Below, in pieces: positions 48,905 to 57,521 of a DNA stretch of 64,000 bases; the stretch's first letter is position 1, and the number at the start of each line of letters is the position of its first letter. The translations under genes and the position numbers were made by a program. This DNA comes from JACMJL01 sp963791805 (GTDB lineage Bacteria; Bacillota; Clostridia; Clostridiales; Clostridiaceae): the NCBI GenBank assembly GCA_963791805.1, contig CAWBTU010000006.1, positions 620,001 through 684,000 of the forward strand. The letters run 5' to 3'. The notes below the pieces were generated by a model, which worked only from the letters and a program-made list of their open reading frames with translations, was not told the origin of the DNA and did no database searches.

Positions 48905-49468
48905 ATGATTAATGAAGATAAAATAAAAGAAGCAGTTAAAATGATAATAGAAGCAGTTGGAGAAGATCCTAATAGAGAAGGCTTATTAGAAACCCCGGAT
49001 AGGATTGCAAGGATGTATGCAGAAATCTTTTCAGGTATTAATGAGACTCCAAAGGATCATTTGGAAAAAACCTTCACCGTTGAAGATGATGATATAATAA
49101 TTGAAAGAGATATTAATTTTTACTCCATGTGCGAACATCACTTTCTACCATTTTTCGGGAAAGTGCATATAGCATATATACCAGATGGCAAAGTTGCAGG
49201 GCTTAGCAAGTTAGCTAGAACTGTTGAGGTATTCTCTAAAAGACCTCAACTTCAAGAAAGGTTAACTGGACAAATTGCTGAGGCCTTGATGGAACATTTA
49301 AAAGTAAAAGGTGTGATGGTAATAATTGAGGCTGAGCATCTTTGTATGAGTATGAGAGGTGTAAAAAAACCCGGCAGTAAGACAATTACTGTAGTTACTA
49401 GAGGAATAATAAGAGACAATGAGGACATAAAAAAAGAAGTATACAGCTTAATGAAAACGGGCAATTAA
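48905..49468 (+). CDS. folE: GTP cyclohydrolase I
   Basis: First step of folate synthesis, GTP to dihydroneopterin triphosphate. Zinc ligands are in YSMCEHHFLPF (Cys, His) and EAEHLCMSMRG (Cys). The 187-aa length is normal. The frame opens at GTG 48896, inside the GGAG site; ATG 48905 is the better start. The next gene begins immediately after its stop. Confidence 0.96.
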   Translation: MINEDKIKEAVKMIIEAVGEDPNREGLLETPDRIARMYAEIFSGINETPKDHLEKTFTVEDDDIIIERDINFYSMCEHHFLPFFGKVHIAYIPDGKVAGLSKLARTVEVFSKRPQLQERLTGQIAEALMEHLKVKGVMVIIEAEHLCMSMRGVKKPGSKTITVVTRGIIRDNEDIKKEVYSLMKTGN

Positions 49469-49948
49469 ATGGATAGAGTTAAAAGCATAATCGAAAACAA
49501 AAAATACATTAAATATTTGAAAAAAAATGAAAAAAGAGAAGAAAACCGAATATATTGTAAGCATAGTTTAGAACATGCTATAGATACTGCAAGGATAGCT
49601 CAAATTATTAATCTTGAGAATAGTTTAAATATAGATAAATCACTTATTTATGCTGCAGCCTTACTTCATGATATTGGCAAGTGGAAGCAGTATGAGAAGG
49701 GTATTCCTCATGAAATTGCTAGTAGCACTATAGCAAAAGTAATTCTAGAAGAATGTTCTTTTAGTGAAGATGAGATTTCAATGATAATAGAAGCAATATC
49801 CGAGCATAGAAAAAAAGAAGAAAATCCAGTTGATCTTAAAGGAGTAATTTCCTTAGGTGATAAACTTTCTAGAAATTGTTTCTACTGCAGTGCAAAAGAA
49901 AAATGCAATTGGGATGATGAGAAGAAAAACAAATCTATATATTATTAA
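49469..49948 (+). CDS. HD-domain hydrolase in the folate operon
   Basis: A 159-aa HD-superfamily phosphohydrolase. The HD residues are in HSLEHAIDTA and ALLHDIGKW, followed by HEIASS and ISEHRKK. A C-terminal Cys group (CFYCSAKEKCNW) may bind a metal. Its ATG directly follows the folE stop and folP starts 12 nt later. The operon lacks a known enzyme for dephosphorylating dihydroneopterin triphosphate; a phosphohydrolase exactly here is a candidate, by inference only. HD proteins of this kind could also act on nucleotides. Confidence 0.8.
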   Translation: MDRVKSIIENKKYIKYLKKNEKREENRIYCKHSLEHAIDTARIAQIINLENSLNIDKSLIYAAALLHDIGKWKQYEKGIPHEIASSTIAKVILEECSFSEDEISMIIEAISEHRKKEENPVDLKGVISLGDKLSRNCFYCSAKEKCNWDDEKKNKSIYY

Positions 49949-49959
49949 GGAGTTTTGTA

Positions 49960-50775
49960 GTGAAGATAGGAAATAAAGAATTTGAAATAGGTAAGAGAAC
50001 TTATATTATGGGAATATTAAACGTAACACCAGATTCCTTTTCAGATGGCGGAAAATGGAATAATATTCAAGCAGCTGTAGCACATGCAAAAGAAATGATA
50101 GAGCTAGGAGCAGATATTATAGATATCGGAGGAGAATCAACTAGACCTAATCACATAGTTGTTAATGAAGAAGAAGAAATAAGCAGAGTAATACCAATTA
50201 TTGAAGCTTTGAAGGATGAAATCTCAGTGCCAATTTCAATAGATACTTATAAAGGAAAAGTGGCTGAAAAGGCAATACTTGCTGGTGCTTCTTTAATAAA
50301 TGATATATGGGGATTTAAAAAAGATCCTTATATTTCTGAGGTTGCTGCAAAGTATCAAGTGGCCTGCTGTTTGATGCATAACAGGGACAATACAAATTAC
50401 TCAAATTTAATGGAGGGTATATTACTTGATCTAAAGGAAAGTATAGCTATTGCAATAAAGGCTGGTGTGAAAAGCGAAAACTTAATAATTGATCCAGGCA
50501 TAGGTTTTGGAAAGACTTATGAACAAAACCTTGAGACAATGCAAAAGCTTGAGCTTTTAAATACTTTAGGATATCCTGTTTTACTTGGAACCTCAAGAAA
50601 ATCTATGATAGGTAATGCATTAAATTTGCCTGTTGATGAAAGGGTTGAAGGTACAGTTGCGACTACTGTAATAGGAATTTCAAAAGGCTGTGATTTTATA
50701 AGAGTACATGATGTTAAAGAAAATAAAAGAGCATGTATAATGACTGATTCAATACTAAGGAAAAAATTTATATAA
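49960..50775 (+). CDS. folP: Dihydropteroate synthase
   Basis: Joins p-aminobenzoate to dihydropterin pyrophosphate; the target of sulfonamides. Motifs are MGILNVTPDSFSDGG, DIGGESTRPN, and DPGIGFGKT; a late RVHDV is typical. The 271-aa length is normal. Start GTG 49960 with AAGGAG 8 nt before. Confidence 0.97.
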   Translation: MKIGNKEFEIGKRTYIMGILNVTPDSFSDGGKWNNIQAAVAHAKEMIELGADIIDIGGESTRPNHIVVNEEEEISRVIPIIEALKDEISVPISIDTYKGKVAEKAILAGASLINDIWGFKKDPYISEVAAKYQVACCLMHNRDNTNYSNLMEGILLDLKESIAIAIKAGVKSENLIIDPGIGFGKTYEQNLETMQKLELLNTLGYPVLLGTSRKSMIGNALNLPVDERVEGTVATTVIGISKGCDFIRVHDVKENKRACIMTDSILRKKFI

Positions 50776-50789
50776 GGAGGCTCTTTACT

Positions 50790-51620
50790 TTGGATAAAAT
50801 ATATATAAAGGATCTTGAAGTATATGCTTTTCATGGAGTTAATCAACAGGAAAAGGATATGGGACAAAAGTTTTTAATTTCTCTTGAGCTTTTTTTCGAT
50901 TTAAGAGAAGCTGGTGAAAGTGATGACTTAACTAAAACTGTTAGCTATGCTGAAATATGTTCAGTAATTTGCGAAGAGTTTAAGAAGAATAAATATGACT
51001 TAATTGAAAAAGCTGCAGAGGAAACTGCTTCATTTATACTTCTAAAATATCCAAGGATAGAAGGAATTAAGGTTCTTATAAAGAAGCCGTGGGCACCTAT
51101 AGGAAAAGCTCTAGATTATGTAGCGGTTGAAGTAGAAAGGTTTTGGCATACAGCCTATATTGCAATGGGGTCAAACCTAGGAGATAAAGAGCAGAATCTA
51201 AATGGTGCTATTGATAAAATAAATGCTTTAAATACAACAAAAGTTTCTAAGCGCTCTAATTTATATGAAACTAAGCCAGTTGGATATGCTGATCAGGATA
51301 ATTTTTTAAATGCTGCCTTGGAAATTAAGACACTTCTTACACCTCAGCAATTAATTAAAGAGTTACTAAAAATAGAAAGTGAATTGAAGCGAGAAAGAAC
51401 TATTAAATGGGGCCCTAGAACTATAGATTTAGATGTTCTTTTATACGACAATATAGTTACTTGCACTGAAGAGATTATAATACCTCATCCTCGTATGCAA
51501 GATAGAATGTTTGTACTCAAACCACTTTCAGATATAGCTCCCTATGTAGTGCACCCTATACTAAATAAAAGAATTGTAACATTAATTGAGGAGTTACCAG
51601 AAGAAAACAAAAGTTTTTAG
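50790..51620 (+). CDS. folB-folK: Dihydroneopterin aldolase - HPPK fusion
   Basis: A bifunctional enzyme of 276 aa. Residues 1 to about 118 are FolB (DLEVYAFHGVNQQE; late VLIKKPWAPI), and about 122-276 are FolK, 6-hydroxymethyl-dihydropterin pyrophosphokinase (AYIAMGSNLGDKEQN, then KWGPRTIDLDVLLYDN and IPHPRMQDRMFVLKPL). Both domains look complete. Start TTG 50790 after AAGGAGG. It feeds FolP directly. Confidence 0.96.
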   Translation: MDKIYIKDLEVYAFHGVNQQEKDMGQKFLISLELFFDLREAGESDDLTKTVSYAEICSVICEEFKKNKYDLIEKAAEETASFILLKYPRIEGIKVLIKKPWAPIGKALDYVAVEVERFWHTAYIAMGSNLGDKEQNLNGAIDKINALNTTKVSKRSNLYETKPVGYADQDNFLNAALEIKTLLTPQQLIKELLKIESELKRERTIKWGPRTIDLDVLLYDNIVTCTEEIIIPHPRMQDRMFVLKPLSDIAPYVVHPILNKRIVTLIEELPEENKSF

Positions 51621-51632
51621 TGAGGGAAAGTA

Positions 51633-52331
51633 ATGGAACTAAAAGAAGAGACTATTAGCATAGGACTTAGAAATGAGAAATCCCTTCATGCTTCTTTAAA
51701 AAAGTGGTATTCACTTCCAGAAGATGAATTTGAAGTTAAGGTAGATGGCTATATTATAGATATTGTAAGAGGGGATACCCTTTTAGAAATACAGACGAGA
51801 AATTTTTCTGCAATGAGTAGGAAATTACGAAAATTAGTTATTAACCATAGGGTAAGACTTATTCATCCAATTCCAATAACCAAATGGATAATAAAGCTAA
51901 GCTGTGATGGGCAGGAATTAATTAGTAAAAGAAAATCACCTAAATCAGGGTCTATTTATGATTTGTTTAACGAGTTAATTAGAATTCCAGATTTAATGAA
52001 TTATGATAATTTTTCCATAGAGCTACTAATGATTATTGAAGAAGAAATAAGAATTGATGATGGAAAAGGAAGCTGGAGAAGAAAAGGTGTGAGTATTGAG
52101 GATAGAAGGCTTGTGGAAGTTGTAGAAAAGGTGAAATTAGCAAGTAAAGAAGACTTTATGCTTTTTTTACCAGGGAATCTAGACAAGCAATTTTCTAATA
52201 AAATACTAAGTAAAGCAGCAAAAATACCAATAGCTAAAGCAAGAAAGACAACTTACTGCCTAAAAAATATGGGTTTAATAAAAGAAGTGGGTAAGAATGG
52301 CAACGAGTTGTTGTTTGAGGTTAGCGACTAA
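51633..52331 (+). CDS. Unknown protein with nuclease-like (PD-(D/E)xK-type) N-terminal motif
   Basis: A 232-aa protein at the end of the folate operon, 12 nt after folB-folK. The N-terminal third shows the order expected of PD-(D/E)xK nucleases: a helix with E15, then D43 in GYIIDIV, and E52-I-Q54 in LLEIQTRN (Gln instead of the usual Lys). The middle is basic (MSRKLRKLVINHRVR), and the C-terminal 50 residues look like a winged helix (LSKAAKIPIAKARKTTYCLK). I recognise no named family; the nuclease idea is an inference from the motif order. Ribosome binding site GAGGGAAAG. Confidence 0.6.
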   Translation: MELKEETISIGLRNEKSLHASLKKWYSLPEDEFEVKVDGYIIDIVRGDTLLEIQTRNFSAMSRKLRKLVINHRVRLIHPIPITKWIIKLSCDGQELISKRKSPKSGSIYDLFNELIRIPDLMNYDNFSIELLMIIEEEIRIDDGKGSWRRKGVSIEDRRLVEVVEKVKLASKEDFMLFLPGNLDKQFSNKILSKAAKIPIAKARKTTYCLKNMGLIKEVGKNGNELLFEVSD

Positions 52332-52382
52332 TTGTACACGGTTATCTAAGAAATAGGAATAAGAATTTAATAAATAAACTAG

Positions 52383-52450
52383 GAACAACATGATATTTTG
52401 CGTAGTGATTAATCGCTTAGTATAAAATATCATGTTGTTCTTTAATTTTT
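52383..52450. repeat. AACAACAT-family element R4 between convergent genes
   Basis: A 58-bp inverted repeat with arms GAACAACATGATATTTT (52383-52399) / AAAATATCATGTTGTTC (52424-52440), same arm sequence as element R2 at 17.46 kb. It is followed by TTTAATTTTT and sits exactly between two convergent genes, so it may act as terminator for the folate operon. Confidence 0.7.
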
Positions 52451-52906
52451 AGGAAATATATTTTTGCACATTCCATAAAGATTATTACTTAAATAAACAC
52501 CAGTCATATCGATATAATCCATAGGAAAATTACCATCCCAAGGATAGATTGCAATGTATTTTTCATTGTAAACATTAATCACATATTTTGCCTTCTGAAA
52601 ATTTAAATATATTTTGTATTCAGGTTTTTTAGGTAAATCTTTGGGTGCGTTAATAAAATTATTACCCTTTAAAGTTTTAATGAAACTTTTTATAGTGCTA
52701 ATATCTTCTGAGCTAAGATTAATTTCTTTATAAAAATTTGTGTCCATAACGGTTCCATTTATTTTATTATCTTTTACTAGGTGTTTTGCCACCAAGTTTG
52801 TATAATAATATTTATTGCTTTTTTTTGAGTTTATTGGATTTGAACAAGATGAAAATAAAACAGTAATTAGAAGGAAAACAATAATTGCATATTTGTAGTT
52901 TTTCAT
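52442..52906 (-). CDS. Hypothetical lipoprotein
   Basis: A 154-aa probable lipoprotein: signal helix ending in the lipobox LFSSC (about residues 17-21). The rest is a small mixed domain (YYTNLVAKHLVKDNKI; late YIAIYPWDGNFPMDYIDM). No recognised family or function. GAGGGTG lies 5-6 nt before the ATG. Confidence 0.7.
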   Translation of the reverse strand: MKNYKYAIIVFLLITVLFSSCSNPINSKKSNKYYYTNLVAKHLVKDNKINGTVMDTNFYKEINLSSEDISTIKSFIKTLKGNNFINAPKDLPKKPEYKIYLNFQKAKYVINVYNEKYIAIYPWDGNFPMDYIDMTGVYLSNNLYGMCKNIFPKN

Positions 52907-53082
52907 TTTTTCACCCTCTATTTTTAATCTATGTAATGTTGTTATACAATAGAAAAATTTAATTTTTTATTTTATTTCAGATGTATTATAAAAAATATGA
53001 TGATAATAGAGAATTTATTACTGAAACATTAATGTCAAATGTGGAAAAAAGTTAATAAGATAAATAGAGGAGGTTTTAGAGC

Positions 53083-53466
53083 ATGTTAAACAGTGAAATT
53101 ATAAAAATACAACGACTTTTAAATAGATTAAAAATATATAATCAAAATAATAAGCCATTAAAAGAAGATGGTTTAGTTGACGAAAATTATTATTTTGCTT
53201 TAAATAAATTTAGAGAAATAGTAGGGCTTTGTTTAAATTCGGAAAAAGAAGCTAGAGAAGCACTTGAACTTATAGCATCAAAAAAATTATTAAAGGAGAA
53301 TGATGAACATTTTTCAGTAAAATACTTGCAATGGGTACTAAAAATAAATTCAAATGGTAAGTATGATATGAGAACTGTTTCAGCGGTTATTAAGTATCAA
53401 AACAAAAACAAAATTGCAACTGATGGGATTGTTGGAAAAGAAACTTGGACAAAAATATTGGGATAA
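53083..53466 (+). CDS. Peptidoglycan-binding domain protein
   Basis: A 127-aa protein with a C-terminal PG_binding_1-type repeat (VKYLQWVLKINSNGKYDMRT ... DGIVGKETWTKIL) and a degenerate repeat in the N-terminal half (KIQRLLNRLKIYNQ ... GLVDENYYFALNKF). No signal peptide or catalytic domain. It may bind cell wall or be a spore-related protein; unknown. GGAGG before the ATG. Confidence 0.8.
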   Translation: MLNSEIIKIQRLLNRLKIYNQNNKPLKEDGLVDENYYFALNKFREIVGLCLNSEKEAREALELIASKKLLKENDEHFSVKYLQWVLKINSNGKYDMRTVSAVIKYQNKNKIATDGIVGKETWTKILG

Positions 53467-53470
53467 TACT

Positions 53471-53508
53471 AAAAAAAGTCTCCTCGCTTTTACGAGGAGA
53501 TTTTTTTA
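53471..53508. terminator. Bidirectional terminator after the PG-binding gene
   Basis: An 8-bp GC-rich stem TCTCCTCG / CGAGGAGA with A-run before and T7 after; serves both convergent genes. Confidence 0.9.
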
Positions 53509-54288
53509 TTGCTCATTAATTTTAATAACGGTAAATGCCTTTAGTAAGTAAATACAACCAATTCCATAGAAAATGGGAAATGAATACAAACTAAAACCAG
53601 ACATAGGCTTATCAATAGCAATAATTATTAATTTAAAGGTAGTAGGCAGAGTTAAGGCATAGAAACTAAGTTTAAAGCAATCACCAAAAGTTAACTTCAT
53701 TTTTAAAATGTTTCGTAGTATAAGCCCTAAAAGTGCAAGAATAAGGGCATTAACAATATATCCAATAAAAAATTTAATAGGATAGAAAATTATTATTAAT
53801 ATATCGATAATTTTTAATTTTGGTAGAATTTTTTCAATATCCTTTCTGTTGAAATTAATTCCTTTAAATGAACTTAAAGGTACTTTAGATATTTTTCCGA
53901 AAAAATCCTTTTGATAAATTGAGTCCTTAGTTATTAACATTCCGCTTTCATCATTTAATATTGAACTTTTCGTTTTTCCAGTTGTATCAATAATATATCT
54001 ATAATCTGAGTCACCATACCTCAAAGGCACTTCACTATCTACAGTAAGTTTGCCGTCTTTAAAAGTAAACTCAGGTGCATCTTTCTTATAATCTCTAGTA
54101 ACAGTATCAAGTTTGGTATTAAAATTGTATAAAGGTCTAATTATACTAAATCCACCAAGGAAAATAGTTAGAAATAGAAGATATAGAAAGGCTTTCCCAA
54201 TAGATAATTTAAAAAAGGAATTATAGGCATTAAAATCTAGAATACTATCAATATATGTATTTAAAACTTTTATTTTAGTTTTTTTCAA
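53506..54288 (-). CDS. DUF1189 membrane protein
   Basis: A 260-aa membrane protein of the DUF1189 family. One N-terminal membrane helix (about 33-50), an extracytoplasmic domain (about 55-160) and four more hydrophobic helices are visible. Bacillus relatives are poorly characterised; function unknown. Start TTG 54288 after AGAGG. The 200 bp between it and the divergent NimA-like gene hold only hairpins (for example GCTGAA / TTCAGC near 54328). Confidence 0.85.
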   Translation of the reverse strand: MKKTKIKVLNTYIDSILDFNAYNSFFKLSIGKAFLYLLFLTIFLGGFSIIRPLYNFNTKLDTVTRDYKKDAPEFTFKDGKLTVDSEVPLRYGDSDYRYIIDTTGKTKSSILNDESGMLITKDSIYQKDFFGKISKVPLSSFKGINFNRKDIEKILPKLKIIDILIIIFYPIKFFIGYIVNALILALLGLILRNILKMKLTFGDCFKLSFYALTLPTTFKLIIIAIDKPMSGFSLYSFPIFYGIGCIYLLKAFTVIKINEQ

Positions 54289-54495
54289 AAGTAAAACCTC
54301 TTTTCCGTTATTTATATAGTCAAATAAGCTGAAAAAACCACTTCAGCATGTCTGATTCTTTTTTGAAGCAAGATCTTTGAATAAATATGATAAGTGATAA
54401 GCTTGCTTCTCATTACATTGTTTAAAATCTATTGATATTATAACATAAATTTGTTATATATATAGATGTAATAAAAAAGATAAGGGGTTTTTAAG

Positions 54496-54957
54496 ATGAA
54501 AAGTATGAGAAAAATTGATAGACAAATGAGCCAAGATGAAACATATCAATTACTTTTAAAAGGTGAATATGGGATTTTATCTACTGTAGATGCTGATGGA
54601 CAGTCTTTTGGAACTCCTTTAAGTTATATAATTAATGAAGATAATATATATTTTCACTGTGCTTTAGAAGGAACAAAGCTGGACAACATTTCAAGTAATC
54701 CTAGAGTATGTTTTACAGTAGTAGGTTCCACAAAGGTTCTTCAAGAGAAATTTAGTACGGAATTTGAAAGTGTAATGGCATTTGGAAAGGCTGTAATAAT
54801 ACAAGGGGACGAAAAAATACTTGTATTAAGGAAGATTATCGAAAAATATAGTCCTAATTTTATAGAAGCTGGGGAACAATATATTAATAAAGCAGCTAAT
54901 AAAACTTGTGTTGTTAGAATTAAAATTGAACATATTACAGGAAAGCATAGAATTTAA
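54496..54957 (+). CDS. Pyridoxamine 5'-phosphate oxidase-like flavoprotein (NimA-like)
   Basis: A 153-aa FMN-binding split-barrel protein like NimA nitroimidazole reductases. Typical blocks are MRKIDRQMSQDE, GEYGILSTVDADGQSFGTPL, IYFHCALEGTKLDNI and VCFTVVG; the His of IYFHCA is usual in the family. Small-molecule reduction is expected. AAGGGG precedes the ATG. Confidence 0.9.
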   Translation: MKSMRKIDRQMSQDETYQLLLKGEYGILSTVDADGQSFGTPLSYIINEDNIYFHCALEGTKLDNISSNPRVCFTVVGSTKVLQEKFSTEFESVMAFGKAVIIQGDEKILVLRKIIEKYSPNFIEAGEQYINKAANKTCVVRIKIEHITGKHRI

Positions 54958-54975
54958 ATTAAGAAGGAGATTATT

Positions 54976-55728
54976 ATGCCTCAACATTCACTATCAAGAA
55001 CAGAATTATTAGTTGGAAAAGAAGCCTTGGAGAATTTGAAAAATAGCAAAGTTGTAGTACTTGGCATCGGTGGGGTTGGAAGCTATACTGTTGAAGCTCT
55101 AGCTAGAGCGGGAGTAGGTAAAATAGTTTTAGTTGATGATGATACTATATGTCTTACTAATATTAATAGACAAATACATGCAACCTTTAAAACCTTAGGA
55201 AAGTCAAAGGTTGAGGTTATGAAAGAGAGAATTCTAGATATTAACCCACATTGCGAGGTTATTACTCATATGACTTTTGTTACTGCAGATAATATAAGTG
55301 AAATTATTACTGAAGACGTTGATTATGTGGTAGACGCTATAGATACAGTAACTTCAAAAATTGCTCTTGTTCTTTTCTGTCAGGAAAGAAACATTAAAAT
55401 AATTTGTTGTCTTGGAACTGGAAACAAATTAGATCCTACTCAATTTAAAATAGCTGATATTTATAGCACAAAAATTTGTCCACTTGCAAAAGTAATGAGA
55501 TATGAACTGAAAAGAAGAGGAGTAGAATCTCTTAAAGTTCTTTATTCAGAAGAAATCCCACAAAAGCCAAGAATGGAAGAGGTTGTCACTTGCAAAGAGG
55601 GATGTGTTTGTACAGGCGGAAGTAAAAAATGCTCAATAAAAAGGCAGATTCCAGGCAGTATTTCTTTTGTGCCACCAGTTGCAGGTTTAATTATTGCAGG
55701 TGAAGTAATCAAGAATTTAGCTGGGTAA
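54976..55728 (+). CDS. tcdA: tRNA threonylcarbamoyladenosine dehydratase
   Basis: E1-like ATPase that forms cyclic t6A at position 37 of tRNAs. The nucleotide motif GIGGVGSYTVEALARAGVG is at about residues 34-52, with DDTICLTNINRQ, and Cys residues typical of the family (CKEGCVCTGGSKKC). The 250-aa length is normal. Close to the NimA-like gene (18 nt), so probably co-transcribed. Confidence 0.94.
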   Translation: MPQHSLSRTELLVGKEALENLKNSKVVVLGIGGVGSYTVEALARAGVGKIVLVDDDTICLTNINRQIHATFKTLGKSKVEVMKERILDINPHCEVITHMTFVTADNISEIITEDVDYVVDAIDTVTSKIALVLFCQERNIKIICCLGTGNKLDPTQFKIADIYSTKICPLAKVMRYELKRRGVESLKVLYSEEIPQKPRMEEVVTCKEGCVCTGGSKKCSIKRQIPGSISFVPPVAGLIIAGEVIKNLAG

Positions 55729-55752
55729 AATTGGCATGGCTATATACTAGAA

Positions 55753-55786
55753 AACAATTTACTTTCTAATGTAAAAGTAAATTGTT
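55753..55786 (+). terminator. Hairpin after tcdA
   Basis: A 13-bp stem AACAATTTACTTT / AAAGTAAATTGTT with an 8-nt loop, but only a weak T-run after it; probable terminator. Confidence 0.6.
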
Positions 55787-55848
55787 AAGGATAATTTTTA
55801 TAATTGTGAAATAATAATTTTAGGTTATTAGAAAAAAATAATAACATG

Positions 55849-55912
55849 TTGACAATGGAAAAATCATGTACTATAATTATTATATAATACATATAGGTTT
55901 ACTAGGGATTTA
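55849..55912 (+). promoter_or_regulatory. rrf2 promoter with operator
   Basis: TTGACA (55849-55854), 17 bp, TATAAT (55872-55877). The site ATAGGTTTACTAGGGATTTA (55893-55912) follows about 15 bp after the -10 box. Its reverse complement recurs before cysK (56378-56399). This fits autoregulation by the Rrf2 protein. Confidence 0.7.
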
Positions 55913-55924
55913 GGAGAGGTATTT

Positions 55925-56368
55925 ATGAAGATTTCTACAAAAGGAAGATATGGCTTAACTGCAATGGTGGACATTGCTATTAATGCAATCAATGAAAATG
56001 TAACTATTAAAAGTATATCTGAGAGACAAGACATATCAGAAGGATACCTTGAACAAATTTTTTCTGCTTTAAGAAAGGCTGGGTTAGTTAAAAGTATCAA
56101 AGGCTCCCAAGGAGGCTATATACTTGGAGACAACGCAGCAAATATAACTATTGGAGATATACTAAGAACTCTTGAAGGCAGTTTAAGTGTTATTGGCGAT
56201 GAAGTAAAGGATGAAGAATCAAATTTATTACAGCAATGTATCAAGACTAAGATTTGGAACGAGATGGACAGAAGTATTAGTTCATTAGTAGATTCCATCA
56301 CACTTGAAAAATTAGTTGTAGAGTATAAAAAAATGACTGATTCCTCAAAATCCATGTACTACATCTAA
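55925..56368 (+). CDS. Rrf2-family regulator, CymR-like
   Basis: A 147-aa winged-helix repressor. MKISTKGRYGLTAMVDIA and KGSQGGYILG are family marks. Only one Cys (LLQQCIKTK) is in the region where IscR has three for its Fe-S cluster, so a CymR-type regulator is more likely than IscR. It is immediately before cysK (57-nt gap), and CymR represses cysteine synthesis together with CysK in Firmicutes. GGAGAGG before the ATG. Confidence 0.87.
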   Translation: MKISTKGRYGLTAMVDIAINAINENVTIKSISERQDISEGYLEQIFSALRKAGLVKSIKGSQGGYILGDNAANITIGDILRTLEGSLSVIGDEVKDEESNLLQQCIKTKIWNEMDRSISSLVDSITLEKLVVEYKKMTDSSKSMYYI

Positions 56369-56377
56369 AATTTTAAG

Positions 56378-56399
56378 TAAATTCCTAGTAAACCTATAG
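56378..56399 (+). promoter_or_regulatory. Second Rrf2/CymR-type operator before cysK
   Basis: TAAATTCCTAGTAAACCTATAG is the reverse complement of the site at 55893-55912 with two differences. It lies between the rrf2 stop and cysK. Confidence 0.6.
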
Positions 56400-56425
56400 G
56401 GTAAATAATGAAAGGGGTAAAGATT

Positions 56426-57355
56426 ATGGGAAAGATAGTTAAGAATATTACTGAATTAGTAGGAAATACACCATTACTCGAAATAGCAAAATTTAGCGAG
56501 AAGAATAAAGCAGGTGCAACTATTCTTACTAAACTTGAATACTTTAATCCAGCTGGAAGCGTAAAAGATAGAATAGGCCTTGGAATGATTGTTGATGCAG
56601 AAGAAAAAGGTTTAATTAAGGAAGGTACAGTTATTATTGAGCCAACCAGTGGAAATACGGGTATCGGTTTAGCATTTGTAGCTGCTGCAAAAGGATATAG
56701 ATTAATACTCACTATGCCAGAAACAATGAGTGTAGAGAGAAGAACTTTAGTGAAAGCCTATGGTGCTGAAATTGTATTAACTCCAGGCGGCTTAGGCATG
56801 CAAGGTGCGGTGGATAAAGCCAATGAATTAGCAAAAGAAATACCTAATTCTTTTATACCTCAGCAGTTTTCAAATCCAGCAAATGTTAAAGTTCACATTG
56901 AGACAACTGCAGAAGAAATATGGAAAGATACTGATGGAAAGGTGGATATATTTATTGCAGGGGTTGGGACAGGTGGAACGGTATCAGGTGTAGGAACAGT
57001 GCTTAAACAAAGGAAACCAGAAGTACAAATAATAGCAGTAGAGCCATTTGATTCACCACTTTTATCTGAGGGAAAAGCAGGTCCTCATAAGATTCAAGGC
57101 ATAGGTGCTAATTTTGTACCAGAAATACTAAATAGAAGCGTAATTGATGAAATATTTAAAGTAAAGAATGAAGATGCCTTTGAAAAGACAAAAGAATTAG
57201 CAAGGGTTGAAGGCATACTAGTTGGAATTTCCTCAGGAGCAGCAATTCACGCCGCTTTAGAAATTTCTAAAAGACCTGAAAACAAAGGAAAAAACATTGT
57301 AGTACTTCTTCCTGATACAGGATCTAGATATTTGTCTACACCTGTATTTGAATAA
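56426..57355 (+). CDS. cysK: Cysteine synthase A
   Basis: O-acetylserine sulfhydrylase, PLP enzyme. PLP Lys is in NPAGSVKDRIG (about residue 44), phosphate loop PTSGNTGIGL, and late GISSGAAIHAAL. The frame opens at ATG 56408, but AAAGGGG points to ATG 56426, giving MGKIVKNITELVGNTPLLEI, the usual start. 309 aa. In Firmicutes CysK also binds CymR to sense cysteine. Confidence 0.95.
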   Translation: MGKIVKNITELVGNTPLLEIAKFSEKNKAGATILTKLEYFNPAGSVKDRIGLGMIVDAEEKGLIKEGTVIIEPTSGNTGIGLAFVAAAKGYRLILTMPETMSVERRTLVKAYGAEIVLTPGGLGMQGAVDKANELAKEIPNSFIPQQFSNPANVKVHIETTAEEIWKDTDGKVDIFIAGVGTGGTVSGVGTVLKQRKPEVQIIAVEPFDSPLLSEGKAGPHKIQGIGANFVPEILNRSVIDEIFKVKNEDAFEKTKELARVEGILVGISSGAAIHAALEISKRPENKGKNIVVLLPDTGSRYLSTPVFE

Positions 57356-57386
57356 GGAGTAAAAACTTAACTGTAGAATATTAATT

Positions 57387-57419
57387 ATCTACCATACAAT
57401 TAGTGTGGTAGATTTTTTT
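57387..57419 (+). terminator. Terminator of cysK
   Basis: A perfect 11-bp stem ATCTACCATAC / GTGTGGTAGAT (one G-T pair) with 5-nt loop and T7. Confidence 0.88.
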
Positions 57420-57521
57420 GTAGGTAGAATTCCATGAAATTATTTTAATTTTGCCTGATATGTGGTAAGTTGATTGTATAAGTAATTATTTCTTAATAAT
57501 ATATTTTTTGGAGGTAAACGA

